Shown: in pieces, positions 21,667-32,490 of the stretch
How positions within the stretch are numbered: the first letter of the stretch is position 1
Layout: the number at the start of each line of letters is the position of its first letter
Source: Diphasiastrum complanatum
Lineage: Eukaryota > Streptophyta > Lycopodiopsida > Lycopodiales > Lycopodiaceae
Reading direction: 5' to 3'
Length of the DNA: 64,000 nt
Assembly: GCA_029204225.1 (NCBI GenBank)
Contig: CM055113.1
Coordinates: 8,766,364 to 8,830,363, forward strand
The notes under the pieces: generated by a model
The model's input: only the letters and a program-made list of their open reading frames with translations
What the model was told of the DNA's origin: nothing
Databases searched by the model: none
Translations under genes and position numbers: made by a program

Positions 21667-22692
21667 TTATTTATAAACACATGTGGTGGTAACACCTCCA
21701 ACACATAGTTCAAACCTTGAGAACTTAGGCATGAATGAGTGATATACTGGACCTCTATTAGCTTCATTTCCATAAGCAAAACCAACAAAGAAAGCTAGTA
21801 CAACTCCATCATCAAAATGATGCAAACCAATGTAACTAGTTTTACCATATCTTGACAATTTGCACACATTTACATGAAATTGCTCAAACATGAGATAGAA
21901 CAAGTAAAGTAAACTTGAGAAACAATTTATTGTTGTTCCTTTGACCTTACTTGAGTCTTCAAATACCTGCAAAATCAAATCCAAAATGCCTTTCCCATCT
22001 GACTCTTCTTTGATGCTCTTGAGTAGCTCCAAATTGCCACTTTCCCTTTTGTGTTGTTGAAGCCCTTTGAGACCAACCTCTTGATCTTCCTCTTGACCAT
22101 CAATGATATGAATATTTTCAGACCTAAACCTCTGAAATTAATCCCTCTCAAACATATGATCTAGATCCAACGAGATCTCATCAATGCTTGATCTTGACCT
22201 TAGTGGAAGTTTTGTGAAAACAATGCCACCATCATAAAGCAAAAAATAGATTCCAAAATTTCCATCAAACAAGAAGTAGAGTAGGTGAAGATGAGTATCA
22301 AACCTAATAAATCCAGCACTCTTGAGTCCATAACAAACCTCAAAAGCCTCATCAATGAGATCTTCTTTGCCTTGAAGAAGTTGTCTCTCAATTTGCTCCA
22401 TGTAGTTTTCTCTAACCAACTTTTTGCCATCTTGATCATGAGTGATCAAATCATAATCATAGAATCCTTTGAGTTGATGAAGAGATGTGAGACATGCCTT
22501 GGATGTTCCCAAAAACCAATCTTCCATTTTTCTTTCCTTCATAAGAATCTCTCTTAATGATTGCATCATAAGAAGTAGAAATCTCAAAAAACATTGGAAG
22601 CCATGAAAAAAATCATCAGTATTTTCAATAAAGGATGATTGAAGTACTCTCTTTCTACTCAATGATTTAGGTAATGACTCATATGATATCAT
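21667..22692 (-). pseudogene. Unrecognised ORF inside Cop-D (two halves, one stop)
   Basis: Two open stretches, 22692-22138 (184 residues) and about 22130-21667, lie in the same frame and are separated by a single TAA at about 22138-22140, so about 340 residues were once open. Visible blocks include ITHDQDGKKLV, LIDEAFEVCYGLKSAGFIRF, HMFERD, and after the stop IIDGQEEDQEVGLKGLQQH and LLKSIKEESDGKGILDLIL. None matches copia integrase, reverse transcriptase or RNase H by eye, although this is where those domains should lie. It could be a captured host sequence, an element-specific extra gene or a very diverged pol. No function is proposed. Confidence 0.5.
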
Positions 22693-23392
22693 TCAAAGTA
22701 CATCCTACTTTGAATACTTCACATACTTTTCTTCTTCTTGACTTGTGACTATCTCCCTCACCAAGATGTACTTTGAATACTATACATACTTCTCTTCTTC
22801 TTGACTTGTGAGTATCTCCCTCACCAATTCTCATGATAGAACCGTTTGATCTGCTCTCTTTATGAAGACATGTGACTCCACTTGCTGCAAAAATGACTTT
22901 CTTGGACTCATTACAAAAAAATGTAGAAGAATCATCTCCTTTATGCATGCACCTAGCAACATGTTTTTCCATATGATCAAAGAAATCATTAGCAACAACT
23001 TTTTCCAAGGAAGAACCTTTACCACTTCCATTGATGAAGTTAGCTCTTTCTTTAATTTTTGCATGCTTGCACTTGCCATGAAGAACCATTGAATAACCAT
23101 CATTATCCTCATAGGTAGCCAAGTTAGCACAAAGAACATCTCCAAGAAGCATATTAGATCTTGACCTAGATCTAGAATAAGCAAGCTTCTTAGATTTTGC
23201 ATAAGATCCACCAATATTATTGATGCTAAAAGGTAACTTTGGAAAGTTGAGACCAATCTCCTTTTCCATTCCATCCTTTTCATTAGCCATAACAAAAGCA
23301 TCAATCTTGAAAAGTTTACCTTGTCTATTGCCCCTAGCAACCAAGATTTCTTCCTTTGTAATGAAACAAGCATCACCACCAAACTTTACCAT
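22679..23392 (-). pseudogene. Cop-D pre-integrase fused to unrecognised sequence
   Basis: A 237-residue open frame. The first 33 residues (FGGDACFITKEEILVARGNR, GKLFKIDAF) are the copia pre-integrase block. The remaining 200 residues are not recognised: an Arg/Ser run near residue 71 (SRSRSRSNMLLGD), then LHGKCKHAKIKERANF and CMHKGDDSSTFFCNESKKV. Near the end a 63-bp duplication (starting 22707 and 22770) gives two copies of HKSRRR(E/K)VC.VFKV. The integrase HHCC and DDE blocks expected here are missing. The next ORF follows in another frame, overlapping slightly. Confidence 0.5.
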
Positions 23393-23950
23393 GTATCTTT
23401 ATCTATCATTTGACCAACACTTAACAAATTCTTTGAAAATGAATGAATGTAAATAATACCAACAAGTCTTGTCTTTCCTATTAGTAAAAAGACAAATAGG
23501 AATTGGACCAATACCTTCAATCACACACTTACCACCATTGGCCATGTGTATCACTTTCTTGGATCCATCATAAGTGACCAAAGAAGTAAAGAACTTCTTG
23601 TGACTAGTCATGTGTGAACTAGCTCCACTATCAATTCACCATGAATCTTTGTCACATTCACTTGATACTGGACTTGAAGAACACATCAAAAGAGAATCAC
23701 AACCACCTAGATCCTCATCATTATTTGCTTGCTACCTTGATCTCTTTGCTTCTTCAAACATTCATTAGCAAAATGCCCTTTGATTTCACAATAGAAGTAT
23801 TTTAACTTGAATCTATCTTTCTTTTTGCCAAAAGATGAAGTCTCACCTTGATCTTGCCCTTTAATCCACTTGCTTTTACCTTTGCCCTTGAATTTGCCTT
23901 TGATGAACATGGCCTCCTCTTCATAATGAGATGTTGATGTAGATTGTTGG
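23393..23950 (-). pseudogene. Cop-D gag end and protease
   Basis: From the right, the minus strand has a Lys/Gly-rich stretch (FIKGKFKGKGKSKWIKG), then YFYCEIKGHFANECLKK, a zinc knuckle whose first cysteine is Tyr. Next comes the protease: SW, a TGA stop at about 23627, then IDSGASSHMTSHKKFF, with the catalytic Asp present, and HMANGGKCVIEGIG. The gag and stop position match Cop-G at 62268-63200, so both belong to one family. The upstream gag is missing because the TIR element abuts at 23951. Confidence 0.75.
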
Positions 23951-24115
23951 AGGGTTTGCGTATCCCGAGGCAACCCTAACTCTAGTTAATAAGTGAGAGG
24001 GATTTGGCACCCCATGTGTGTAAGTCCAATCCGATGATCACATAGTTATTTGATAATTAGAAAGTCAATAAAAGGACTTTAGGCCTTTTTGCGGGACTTT
24101 TAATGTTGCAGACCT
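23951..24115 (+). repeat. Left terminal inverted repeat
   Basis: Pairs with the reverse complement of about 25960-26124; strongest over the first 120 bp, with a roughly 12-bp extra segment in the right copy. Confidence 0.75.
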
Positions 24116-24210
24116 ACATGTCAAGTTAGTGAATAAAGTTGGGACTCCCACCAAAATTGTTTCAAATTCAAATTCAAATTCATTAGAGTTCTAAATCCAA
24201 AAAAACACCC

Positions 24211-24720
24211 TTTGGTTTGTAAATTAATTTTTTGATGTACATTGTATACAATTCACATGCGTGAAACTAATTTTCCAGGTGGGTAGACCAACCTAGATAG
24301 GTTAGGTCTCAATCATAGGGATTAGTTAGGCTAGTTGGTCATGATTTCTAAATTCTAGGACCAAACTCCTCAAATCAAGGAGGTAGATGAGTAACCTAAA
24401 TACCAAGTTGGCAAACCTAATGTTTAGGTAAGATTGACTTGTTTAGATGAAAGAAAAAACCTATTGTCAATTTAAAACCTAAACACGTGCTAGAACTCCT
24501 CATCCAGCCAAGTAGATGATCCATATTGTACATTCAATCTATTATACTATTGATGCAAAATCAAGATTTGGGAGTTTTTTTTTACTATCTCGAGTTTTTA
24601 TTTGCTTGTTGATCTAATGATGAAAATGCATTATAAACATGATTAGAATCGTTCTCTATCCACAGGCTATACTAGTGGTTGTACCCCACACGTGTGTACT
24701 TGGATTTGCTTGATTTGATC
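24211..24720 (+). repeat. Internal direct repeat, copy 1
   Basis: Matches about 24945-25440. Shared blocks include cctagataggttag, ttggtcatgatt, aggaccaaactcctcaaatc and aggtaagattgac. No coding content. The duplication accounts for nearly half of the element interior. Confidence 0.7.
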
Positions 24721-24944
24721 TCTTATTGATTGCTCTTGATTGAAATTTTCAATGTAGATCTAATTTTGAGAGTTAGGTTTGTAATAATTGGTGGATCAAT
24801 CAATCAATCACTCTTGTGAATCATTTTGGCATTAATTTATGGTCATTTTCTTTGTAATTTCAACAAATTCTACTCTCAATACAATATGCTACATCAACAA
24901 TGTTAACAACTTAACAACTATGAAAAATGACAAATTCTAGCTTT

Positions 24945-25440
24945 GTTGTATGTAAATTTTTTATGCACATTGTAATCCACACATGTGAATACATGTTGTC
25001 AAGTGTGAAGGCTAGCCTAGATAGGTTAGATCTCATCCATAGCAATATTTAGGTTGTTTGGTCATGATTCCTAAATTATAGGACCAAACTCCTCAAATCA
25101 TGGAGGTAGTTAATCAACCTAACCATAAAAATGGCATAACTCTAGGCTTAGGTAAGATTGACATATTAGGGGAAAAAAATTGTTGATTAGTCTCCTTATT
25201 ACACACTAGATTTTTCCCTAACTTCAAAGGAGAAGAGCCTTATTGTACATACCTTCTATCATTCCATAGTGAGGAGATAGAATTTTGAGAGCAAATTGGC
25301 AATCTCGAGTTTTTCCTAAATTTGTCTTGTGTTTTTGTGAATGCTTTGGATGCTAAACTTGATCATAATCATTCTTTGATAGTGTAGTGGGTATTTTCTA
25401 TCCACGTGCACCTTCAACCCTAGACCCTGGCACATGCAAA
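24945..25440 (+). repeat. Internal direct repeat, copy 2
   Basis: Second copy of the block at 24211-24720, offset by about 730 bp and diverged by substitutions and small gaps. Confidence 0.7.
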
Positions 25441-25588
25441 GCGTCAATAGATGAAGAGGATTCTAACATGTCACGCGAAGATTCGTTCCCATAAGAGCAA
25501 TAATACATTTCATATTTAAGAACATGCTTACGATTCAACATCTAACACTACAATCATATTAACCCTAATCCACCACAAGATCAAGCTT

Positions 25589-25591
<3 letters not shown>

Positions 25592-25672
<81 letters not shown>
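25592..25672. repeat. (TC)n(AC)n compound microsatellite
   Basis: About 22 TC units (25592-25636) pass directly into about 18 AC/CA units (25637-25672), without interruption. Confidence 0.95.
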
Positions 25673-25673
<1 letters not shown>

Positions 25674-25959
25674 GTATAACAAAATTCAATCCCAACAATT
25701 AGCAAATCAAATTGACATAAAAATCCAAAGGAAACATGTGTGATGGGACAAGGACATCCAATATAGAGTTTCCACCTTCTTGATTAAACATGAACATGAA
25801 AAATGAACTACAAAGTACCACTATTTTTAGTACATTTTAGGGCCTTGTCCTCAATTCCTATTGGCCAGTTTATATCTCTTTTATTATTTGAATTTTGAAA
25901 ATTGGAGGAAACCCTCTTTTATTCACTAAGCACTTGACTATTAGGCCTTGCGACATTTC

Positions 25960-26124
25960 ATTCTCGCATTTTGTCCTAAATTCCCTTTATCAACTTCTAA
26001 TTAACCAAATAACTATGTGATTATCGGGTTGGACTTACACACATAGGGTGCCAAATCCCTCTCACTTATTTACTACTAATAAATGAATAATCTAATTAGG
26101 GTTGCCTCGATATTCGCAAACCCT
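25960..26124 (-). repeat. Right terminal inverted repeat
   Basis: Inverted partner of 23951-24115; ends cgaatattcgaggcaac-like on the minus strand after AGGGTTTGCG. Confidence 0.75.
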
Positions 26125-26957
26125 GCAATAATATTTCCCACCAAAGTTAGTGGTGGTCCCATGAAACCTCGCGAGATTATTTACTTTGGGTTCTCATGCC
26201 AGACTTTGATGAGATGATATTGAACTTTCTCCATGAATTCCAAGCATGACTCGTTGAAATCTATGTCGTGTGGGAAAAAACATTTGTGTGTTCTGGACAA
26301 CCAATTAGATGTTTTTCATGTGATGAAATTTCTTTCGCGCGATCCTCCCAACATTGTCGCACGATAGTACAATCAAGAAACGGATGCGAGCGAGACCAAG
26401 TCTTTTGCAAAAAATGTAGATTGTCTTACCGTCGAATCTGGTGAAGACTGGTATTCTTGTGTATATGCCTATAATGCCCACTGAAAAGCGAATGTCCATG
26501 TAAATGGCTGGTGGATTACTAGCGAGTCCGATGTATTGATTGTGATTCGGTCTAGTGGGACTCCACACTCAACCCATTTATTTTTTCGCAGCATAGACAC
26601 ATAGAAAGGATTGACTCGCAACTGCCTCGAGCTTGCCACATAGCTTCGTATCAATTCTAGTGTCTTTTCAAATAAATTTTTTTGCCATGGTGGTTGTTCT
26701 CCTAAGGCAAGTAGCTTATCCAATTCTTTGTCTTTTTCAATCTTTGATGTTTTAAATTTCATGCCTCGAGAGGATTCATGTGTATGCTAATGTAGAAATT
26801 CTTGAGTTCTCTCCTCGACGGTACCTGGTCGTTGAAATAATATTTTGGCCAAAACACTACGTGTTGATGGCCCTACTTCCATTGATGCTATCTCCTGAAA
26901 ATCATCAGCATGTCCTTGATCCACATCCATCAAATCTACACCTTCAGCCTCACGTGT
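26125..26957 (-). other. Unrecognised ORF region
   Basis: A minus-strand frame open from 26762 to 26469 (97 residues) starts MKFKTSKIEKDKELDKLLAL and includes LRVNPFYVSMLRKNKWVECG. A second frame (26568-26305) overlaps. The first has a charged N-terminus and ordinary amino-acid mix, so it may be an exon or pseudogene scrap, but no family is recognised. Confidence 0.3.
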
Positions 26958-27420
26958 CATTTGTTCACCATCTCGACCGCGTCATTTGATCACCATCTCG
27001 ACCGCGACCATCCATCACCATCTCAATCGCATCCTCCGTCACCATCTCGACCACACCAGTTGGTCCCCATCTCGACCGTGTCATTTGTTCACCATCTCGA
27101 CCATGTCATTTGGTCAAATCTCGACCGTGCCAATTGGTCACCATCTCAACCGCGTCATTTGCTCAACATCTCGACCGCGCCGGTTCGTCAACACCTCAAC
27201 CGGACCATCACGTCAACACCTCAACCGAGCCATCACGTCAACACCTCAACCGAGCCATCACTTCAACATCTCAACCGAGTCACCTGCTTACCATCTCGAC
27301 TGAGTACCTTCAAATCTCGATCGGGCCGCACAACGTGATTCCTCAAGATTTTTGAAATCTCGACCGTGTCTTCCCGTTACGATGTCGACCGCGTTGGGCG
27401 CTTTTAAAAATCTCGACCAA
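26958..27420 (+). repeat. 25-bp minisatellite, array 1
   Basis: About 14 units of the type tcaccatctcgaccg.gtcatttgg, each centred on (a/c)atctcgaccg or its variant acctcaaccg, spaced 24-26 bp. Later units change to tcaacacctcaaccgagccatcacg. Because 25 is not a multiple of three, all three plus frames are open across it; these ORFs are by-products. Confidence 0.9.
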
Positions 27421-27984
27421 GGAGAATCGAAGAATGACCATAAATACATCAACAACAAACACATTCTTACCTCAGTGACGTGCGAATATTGGAACCTTCA
27501 TGCGACAACTTTCTGGCGATCTTCTTGCAAACATACCCAATCATGGCGCTCTTACACTCCATCGATCAGTCATCCTTCATACACTCCATCCATTGACCAT
27601 CAGCAATTATCATCCTAAAACAAGTCCAAGCGCCATCACCAAAGATATAAAAAAACCTAATATCGCCAGAAGGTAAACCTTTTCCATTTGAATCTCTTGC
27701 ACATCGAAGCGTTGAGGGGTAGTGCAGCTGGAGCCATTTTCAGAACCATCACCATCACAAACTTATCACCATCTCACCCATTCTCCTATCACCATAATCT
27801 ATCCATTCCGTCTCTCCAAATTTCCATTTACCGCCGACAACCTGCACACATATTTCAATCTTTCAACCATCCTACTTCATCCTCTCTTTTTTCCATTCCC
27901 ACCTAACTCCATCCACCTTCTTCCTGATAACCACACCATTCTACACCTCTGCTCACCAAACCATCAGTTCCATTTTAACCGCAT
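27421..27984. other. Spacer between minisatellite arrays
   Basis: C-rich plus strand with ccatcaccat-like strings that may be diverged minisatellite units. No gene recognised. Confidence 0.4.
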
Positions 27985-28185
27985 CCATTCTTTACCATCT
28001 CGATCGCGGCCATCCATCACCATCTCAACTGCGTCCTCTGTCAGCATCTTGACTGTGGCCATCTATTACCATCTCAATCGTGTCCTCTATCAGCATCTCG
28101 ACCGTGGCCATCTGTCACCATCTCAACCGCGTCCTCTGTCAGCACCTCGACCACGCCCACCTGTCACAGTCTCGACCGAGCTGAG
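27985..28185 (+). repeat. 25-bp minisatellite, array 2 (50-bp dimers)
   Basis: About four 50-bp dimers alternate ccatctcaaccgcgtcctctgt with cagcatctcgaccgtggccatc. The half-units are the same 25-bp sequence as in array 1, so this is a higher-order form of it. Confidence 0.85.
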
Positions 28186-28255
28186 CCTTTGTTAACTCTG
28201 TCTCAAATCTCAATCGCGCCAATTTTTCTAGAGTCTCATTTTTCCAGTTTCCAAC

Positions 28256-31031
28256 ATGTCTTCCAACCAGTCCTCTAGTTCAGATGACCCAGATGCACAT
28301 AAGATCGATATCCAGATGGGGCACCTGGATGTTCAAGAAATGACAACCTGGTACCAGCAGACACAACAATTTTTCAAAGAGATTGAATTTCATGTTTTTG
28401 TCCTGACTGGTTATCAAAGCCCATATTTGTTACACATGGCGTATGCCAATTACAATCCTACTGCCAGATCATAGTTCCTCCCAACAAAAACTATGTCTAC
28501 AACATATTTCTTTTTGGTGCAGATAACCACAATTTCGGTTTTCCTTGAGGATCGAATGTAGTCACCAGAACATTGCAAAAGATTGAGACCACATCACACA
28601 GATGTTGTCACCACAAGGGCCAATACCATAAAGGCCAAATCCAAGTATAATCCAGCTGGTGACAAAGCAGCCTACACCACCAGCCTCCCAACATGATCCA
28701 GCAGCAGCAAGATCTTCGGTATCACAAAAGACAGATACCTCCAAGGTGAAGCTACCTGAAACACGCCAGTAGAGGATGAGAATAAAACTCATGGCAAAGA
28801 AGAGATCTACACATGCCACAGACTCAGACGAGTCAGAATCTGAGAGAGAGCCACTCCAGAGGAAACCACGAGCTATGAGCCAAACCACTCCATCGCATTC
28901 GGCGTCGTCGAGCTCAACAGATGGCAGCTCAATCTCATCCACAGCATCCAAGCAGTACTCCCCACCCTCACACACACTCGACGGGGGTGATGGAACAGCC
29001 ACATCTATGGCAGCTGACATGGGCACATATACACAAGTCGTGCCACCAGATCAAACAACCATCTCCCAATACTGATTACCATGCCAATGCCGCCAACCTC
29101 ACCAAAGGCACCACTTTTGGAGAGGGGAGGAGAGGGAAATATCATTCCCCAAGACATGGGAGCAGCTCAGCAAGAACAGGCCCAGCAAGTCCACGTTCTC
29201 ATGGACTCTTCAACATACTTTGATGTTGCAGACCTGATGGAAATTAGTGATGATGAAGAGGGAAAAGCGGATCAATCAGGAGGAAGTCCAGGAGGAAGTC
29301 TGACTCCACCACCACCACTGTTCCAATAACCACCACTACTGTCTCTACTAACGTCATCTCTCCACTTCCTCCATTGTCACCTTCACTTCCTCAGCAACGT
29401 ATATTTTTTGGACTAACATCACCCACTCATGCCCCCGATCGGTATCCAACTATCTCTAACTCCAAAGAGCTCTCCAAAGCAGTGAAGCGTTCGATGATTA
29501 GCCTGTCCGAAACCAGTTACAACATGCACTGGCTGGTGAGCCAACAGAACTTTTTGGAAAATAGTCAAACATCAGGACCAAGTAATCGCCCAGCAAAAAA
29601 AACAAATAAAAGAAAAAGAAAAAGAGACACAGAAAATAAAATCCGCGATGACAGGGCAGATAACAGAGTTAAAAGAGGTTCAGCAACAACTTGAGCGCCA
29701 GATGGCCCAAATCGACCAATCACAAGATGGATCTTCTCTAGCGCGATGACAGTTGATGCCCCTTTGGTCAAACCTGAAGACATGCAGTTCAAGCTCCACA
29801 AGCTCCAGCCATTTGGATGGAAAAGTACCTACAGCTGCTTCAAGAAAGAGAAGTCAAAAAGAAAAATTATGAGAACATTGCGGCCAAACAGGCAAAGATC
29901 ATCCTCGAGTCCCAGAAGTAGTTAGAAGAAATGACGAAGGCCGTGCAACAAGTCTTGGACAAAGTGAACCAGCTTTGGAACACGGCGTGCAAGTCCCAAG
30001 TGGAAATTTCTGACAATAAACCAAGGGACAATGACAGAGATGATGGAGCAGGCAACAATGATGGGCAAACCCAACAATTGGGTGGTAGTTCGGGTTCAGA
30101 CAGCCGGAGAACTAAGGCTGCTTCGGGAGTTTTTTTCCTTCCCCCTCCCACCTTCAAACCCTCTTCCTACTCTGCATTTAATTTCTCTAAAACATTCATT
30201 CCAACTTCTCCTATTCGTCCACCTTCTTCCTCCTCTCAATCTTCTCCTAGCGGTTTTTTGAAACCTTCTCAAGAACCCACTGAGACGTACAAGGCCCGAC
30301 GGGACGAGTTCTTAAAACGGCTCAGTTCTCCTGTTGCGGCGTACAATTTGTTAAATCTAGCTCCTCCTAAACCTGTCGTTCCTATGCCTCTCTCTCCTGA
30401 TTACTCCATCCTTGACCTTCCAGAGACTAACACCGACATTGGTAGCGATGATGACTTCCTGGTTGATCTACCAGAAACACGCAGATTCTCGTCCAGACCT
30501 ACGGATGTGAGTGAAGCAGAGCCTTCAACAAGGGAGCGAGCAAAAGAGAGCGATACGGGCACCAAGGCCCTGGACGACTATCTGGCAAAGCCACCACAAC
30601 AACGTAGGGTAACCTCATCTACCAGGCCAAAAACTAACTTGGCAGACACCAAAGAGTTTGAAAGGTTCAAAAGGATATATCCTCGCAACATGAGGGGTGG
30701 CAGAGAAGAAATTGATCAAAGCTAGTACTCCACAAAGGCTGAGATCATTGCGGCGCTGCAACCACAACCTGAGTGGCGAAACAAGGTCCTAAAAGATAGC
30801 AGGCGGCTCCAAGAATACCTGAAGGCGTTGGCATGGAAGAGAATCGATCCTTTTTATATGCCACTCAAACGAAAAAATCCCTGGCCAACAGAGCAACCAC
30901 GAGTCGAAGTGGTAAACTGCCCGGTATTTCCAAGAATCTCAGAAAATACCTCCATGGATGACCTGAGATTACAACTGTTAGATTTTGGGCACAAGTACGC
31001 CGATCTGTGCGTACAAGAAAGTGCCAAGTAA
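28256..31031 (+). pseudogene. Unrecognised decayed gag-like polyprotein
   Basis: A chain of plus-strand open frames linked by shifts and stops. It starts MSSNQSSSSDDPDAHKIDIQ at 28256 and HLDVQEMTTWYQQTQQFFKE follows. Ser/Pro/Thr-rich segments lie at 28776-29330 and 29374-29694 (the latter ending in the basic run KKTNKRKRKRDTE). The longest frame is 29931-30725 (264 residues): it starts with a helical MTKAVQQVLDKVNQLWNTA, has a Pro/Ser-rich centre, then KARRDEFLKRLSSPVAAYNL and acidic repeats. After one TAG at 30723 the same frame continues with WRNKVLKDSRRLQEYLKALA and ends at about 31031. Layout recalls a retroelement gag, but I see no zinc knuckle, protease or polymerase and cannot name a family. 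Confidence 0.45.
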
Positions 31032-31194
31032 TGAAGATCAATGACCTTCCTGATGAATCAAGAATATTTTTGGGATCGTGGCTTAGATCCAATATGGATC
31101 AATCCCAACGTAGCCCTCCAGACTGAAGACGATCATGAAATGATGGCCTGACTTTACTACAGAGCGGCCTTTATGTCGTCCCGGTACGTCGCCA

Positions 31195-31680
31195 TGATAG
31201 AAGAAAGATGACTTGCACAAACCTGGACCCGTGGAGCTAGAAACCGTGGAAATGACTCGCACATGAAGTACTTGCACAAAAGATGACTCGCACAAAACTT
31301 ATGACTCGCACAGGCATGTTCAGTGCAAAAAATGACTCGTGCAAGAGTGGGAGATGACTTGTGGACGGAAACGTACTACTCGCACAAAAGATGACTCGCA
31401 CAAAAATGACTCATTCATTTGAAATGTGGGAGTCGTACAGGCGTGTTCAGTGCAAACAATGACTCGTGCAAGGGTGGGAAATGACTCGTGGACGGAAATG
31501 TACTACTCGCACATGACTCGCACAGAAGATGACTTGCACAAAAATGAATCGTTCAAAGAAATTTACGACTCGCATAGGCGTGTTCAGTGCAAGAAATGAC
31601 TCGTGCAAGGGTGGGAGATGACTCGCGGACAGAAACGTACTACTCGCACAAACCTGGACCCGTGGAGCTAGAAACATGTG
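31195..31680 (+). repeat. TGACTCGCAC-rich tandem array
   Basis: Units of about 127-137 bp, marked by aggc(a/g)tgttcagtgcaa at 31312, 31439 and 31576. Inside each, (a)tgactcg(c/t)(a/g)ca(c/a) recurs every 15-30 bp. The block cacaaacctggacccgtgga occurs at both ends, near 31215 and 31647. Noncoding. Confidence 0.85.
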
Positions 31681-32215
31681 AAGACTCTGAAAAATCAGCT
31701 CTTCCGTTAGCATAGAAAGAAAATAATAGGAATAACACTATTAAAGCCATAAAAAATTTGCCGGAAAACTGTTGAAAATGATGGAAAAATGGCTAGAAAC
31801 GGTTGAAATATACGGATGACAACCACCTCTAAAATCTGGAAACAGTAGGAAAACTTTGAAAAACCGTTTGTTATTACAGACCTCTAGAGAAATAAATCTC
31901 ACTTCTCAATATTATTGACTCGATATTATCTATATTATCAGTGTGTCGTGGGCTGTAAAACAATGATAAAGAATTATAGAAAGATCTGCAGTGGGCTGAA
32001 ACACACTGATGAAGAACTGTCGTGTGGGTGACAGAACCTGCCGTGGGCTGAGCTACAGATGGGAAAAACGAGGTGGAGAAGCTAATGAAGATGACGATTT
32101 GAAGAAGATAGAGAGCAAAAATGGTTGAAAACGTTGGTTTTTCAGTTGAAGTACTTATGAAAACACATCGTTCAGAAAAACGTGGAACAAAAAGAGATGA
32201 AGTTATGTTTTGCTA
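31681..32215. other. AT-rich spacer, no gene seen
   Basis: Contains short repeats of gtgggctg(a/t)aa near 31948-32045; no ORF or LTR edge recognised. Confidence 0.4.
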
Positions 32216-32219
32216 CCAG

Positions 32220-32490
32220 CTGCAGCTACAGCAGCCCGCTCCTTGCACCCTGCTCCTTCAGTCTTCTGAAAAATAGCAGATGGGCCACCCTATTCACTCC
32301 TTCAGATGGTGCGTTGAAAGCACTCCTCAACGAGAAGATGGTGATGGTGATGGGCCGCCCTGCTCACTCCTTCACCTTGCGCCTTCAGCCTTCAAAAAAT
32401 AGTGGATGGAAACCTTTCAACGAGCAGATGGTGATGCGTCGCCCTGCTCCTTCACCCTGCGCCTTCAGCCTTCAAAAAATAGTAGATCAA
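32220..32490 (+). repeat. Direct repeats of a 'ccttcagccttcaaaaaatag' block
   Basis: gccctgctc...ccttca.c.tgcgccttcagcc with ttcaaaaaatagt(g/a)gat occurs near 32353 and 32439, with a more diverged copy near 32240. ORFs across it are by-products. Confidence 0.65.

Larger units (their letters stand above)
23951..26124. mobile_element. 2.2-kb DNA element with long terminal inverted repeats
   Basis: The left end AGGGTTTGCG at 23951 continues with gaggcaacccta, aagtgagagggatttggcac and tgtgtaagtccaa. The same series appears inverted at the right end, finishing CGCAAACCCT at 26124. Similarity extends inward for about 150-170 bp with a small indel. No transposase ORF is seen inside, so it would be a non-autonomous DNA transposon; long inverted ends suggest a Mutator-like element. 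No convincing target duplication was found. A palindromic rearrangement is the alternative. Confidence 0.65.

Noticed and set aside
22138-22692. Reading the Cop-D ORF as copia reverse transcriptase
   Set aside because: The expected W..A...E, GCKWV(F/Y)K and YVDD blocks are not visible in any frame.
26958-27330. Regular repeats resembling a CRISPR array
   Set aside because: The units are contiguous and gradually diverging, with no unique spacers and no cas genes; the context is a plant retroelement landscape.
26910-27355. Overlapping ORFs of 81-142 residues in three plus frames
   Set aside because: A 25-bp unit without stops opens all frames in turn; there is no sign of coding constraint in any one.
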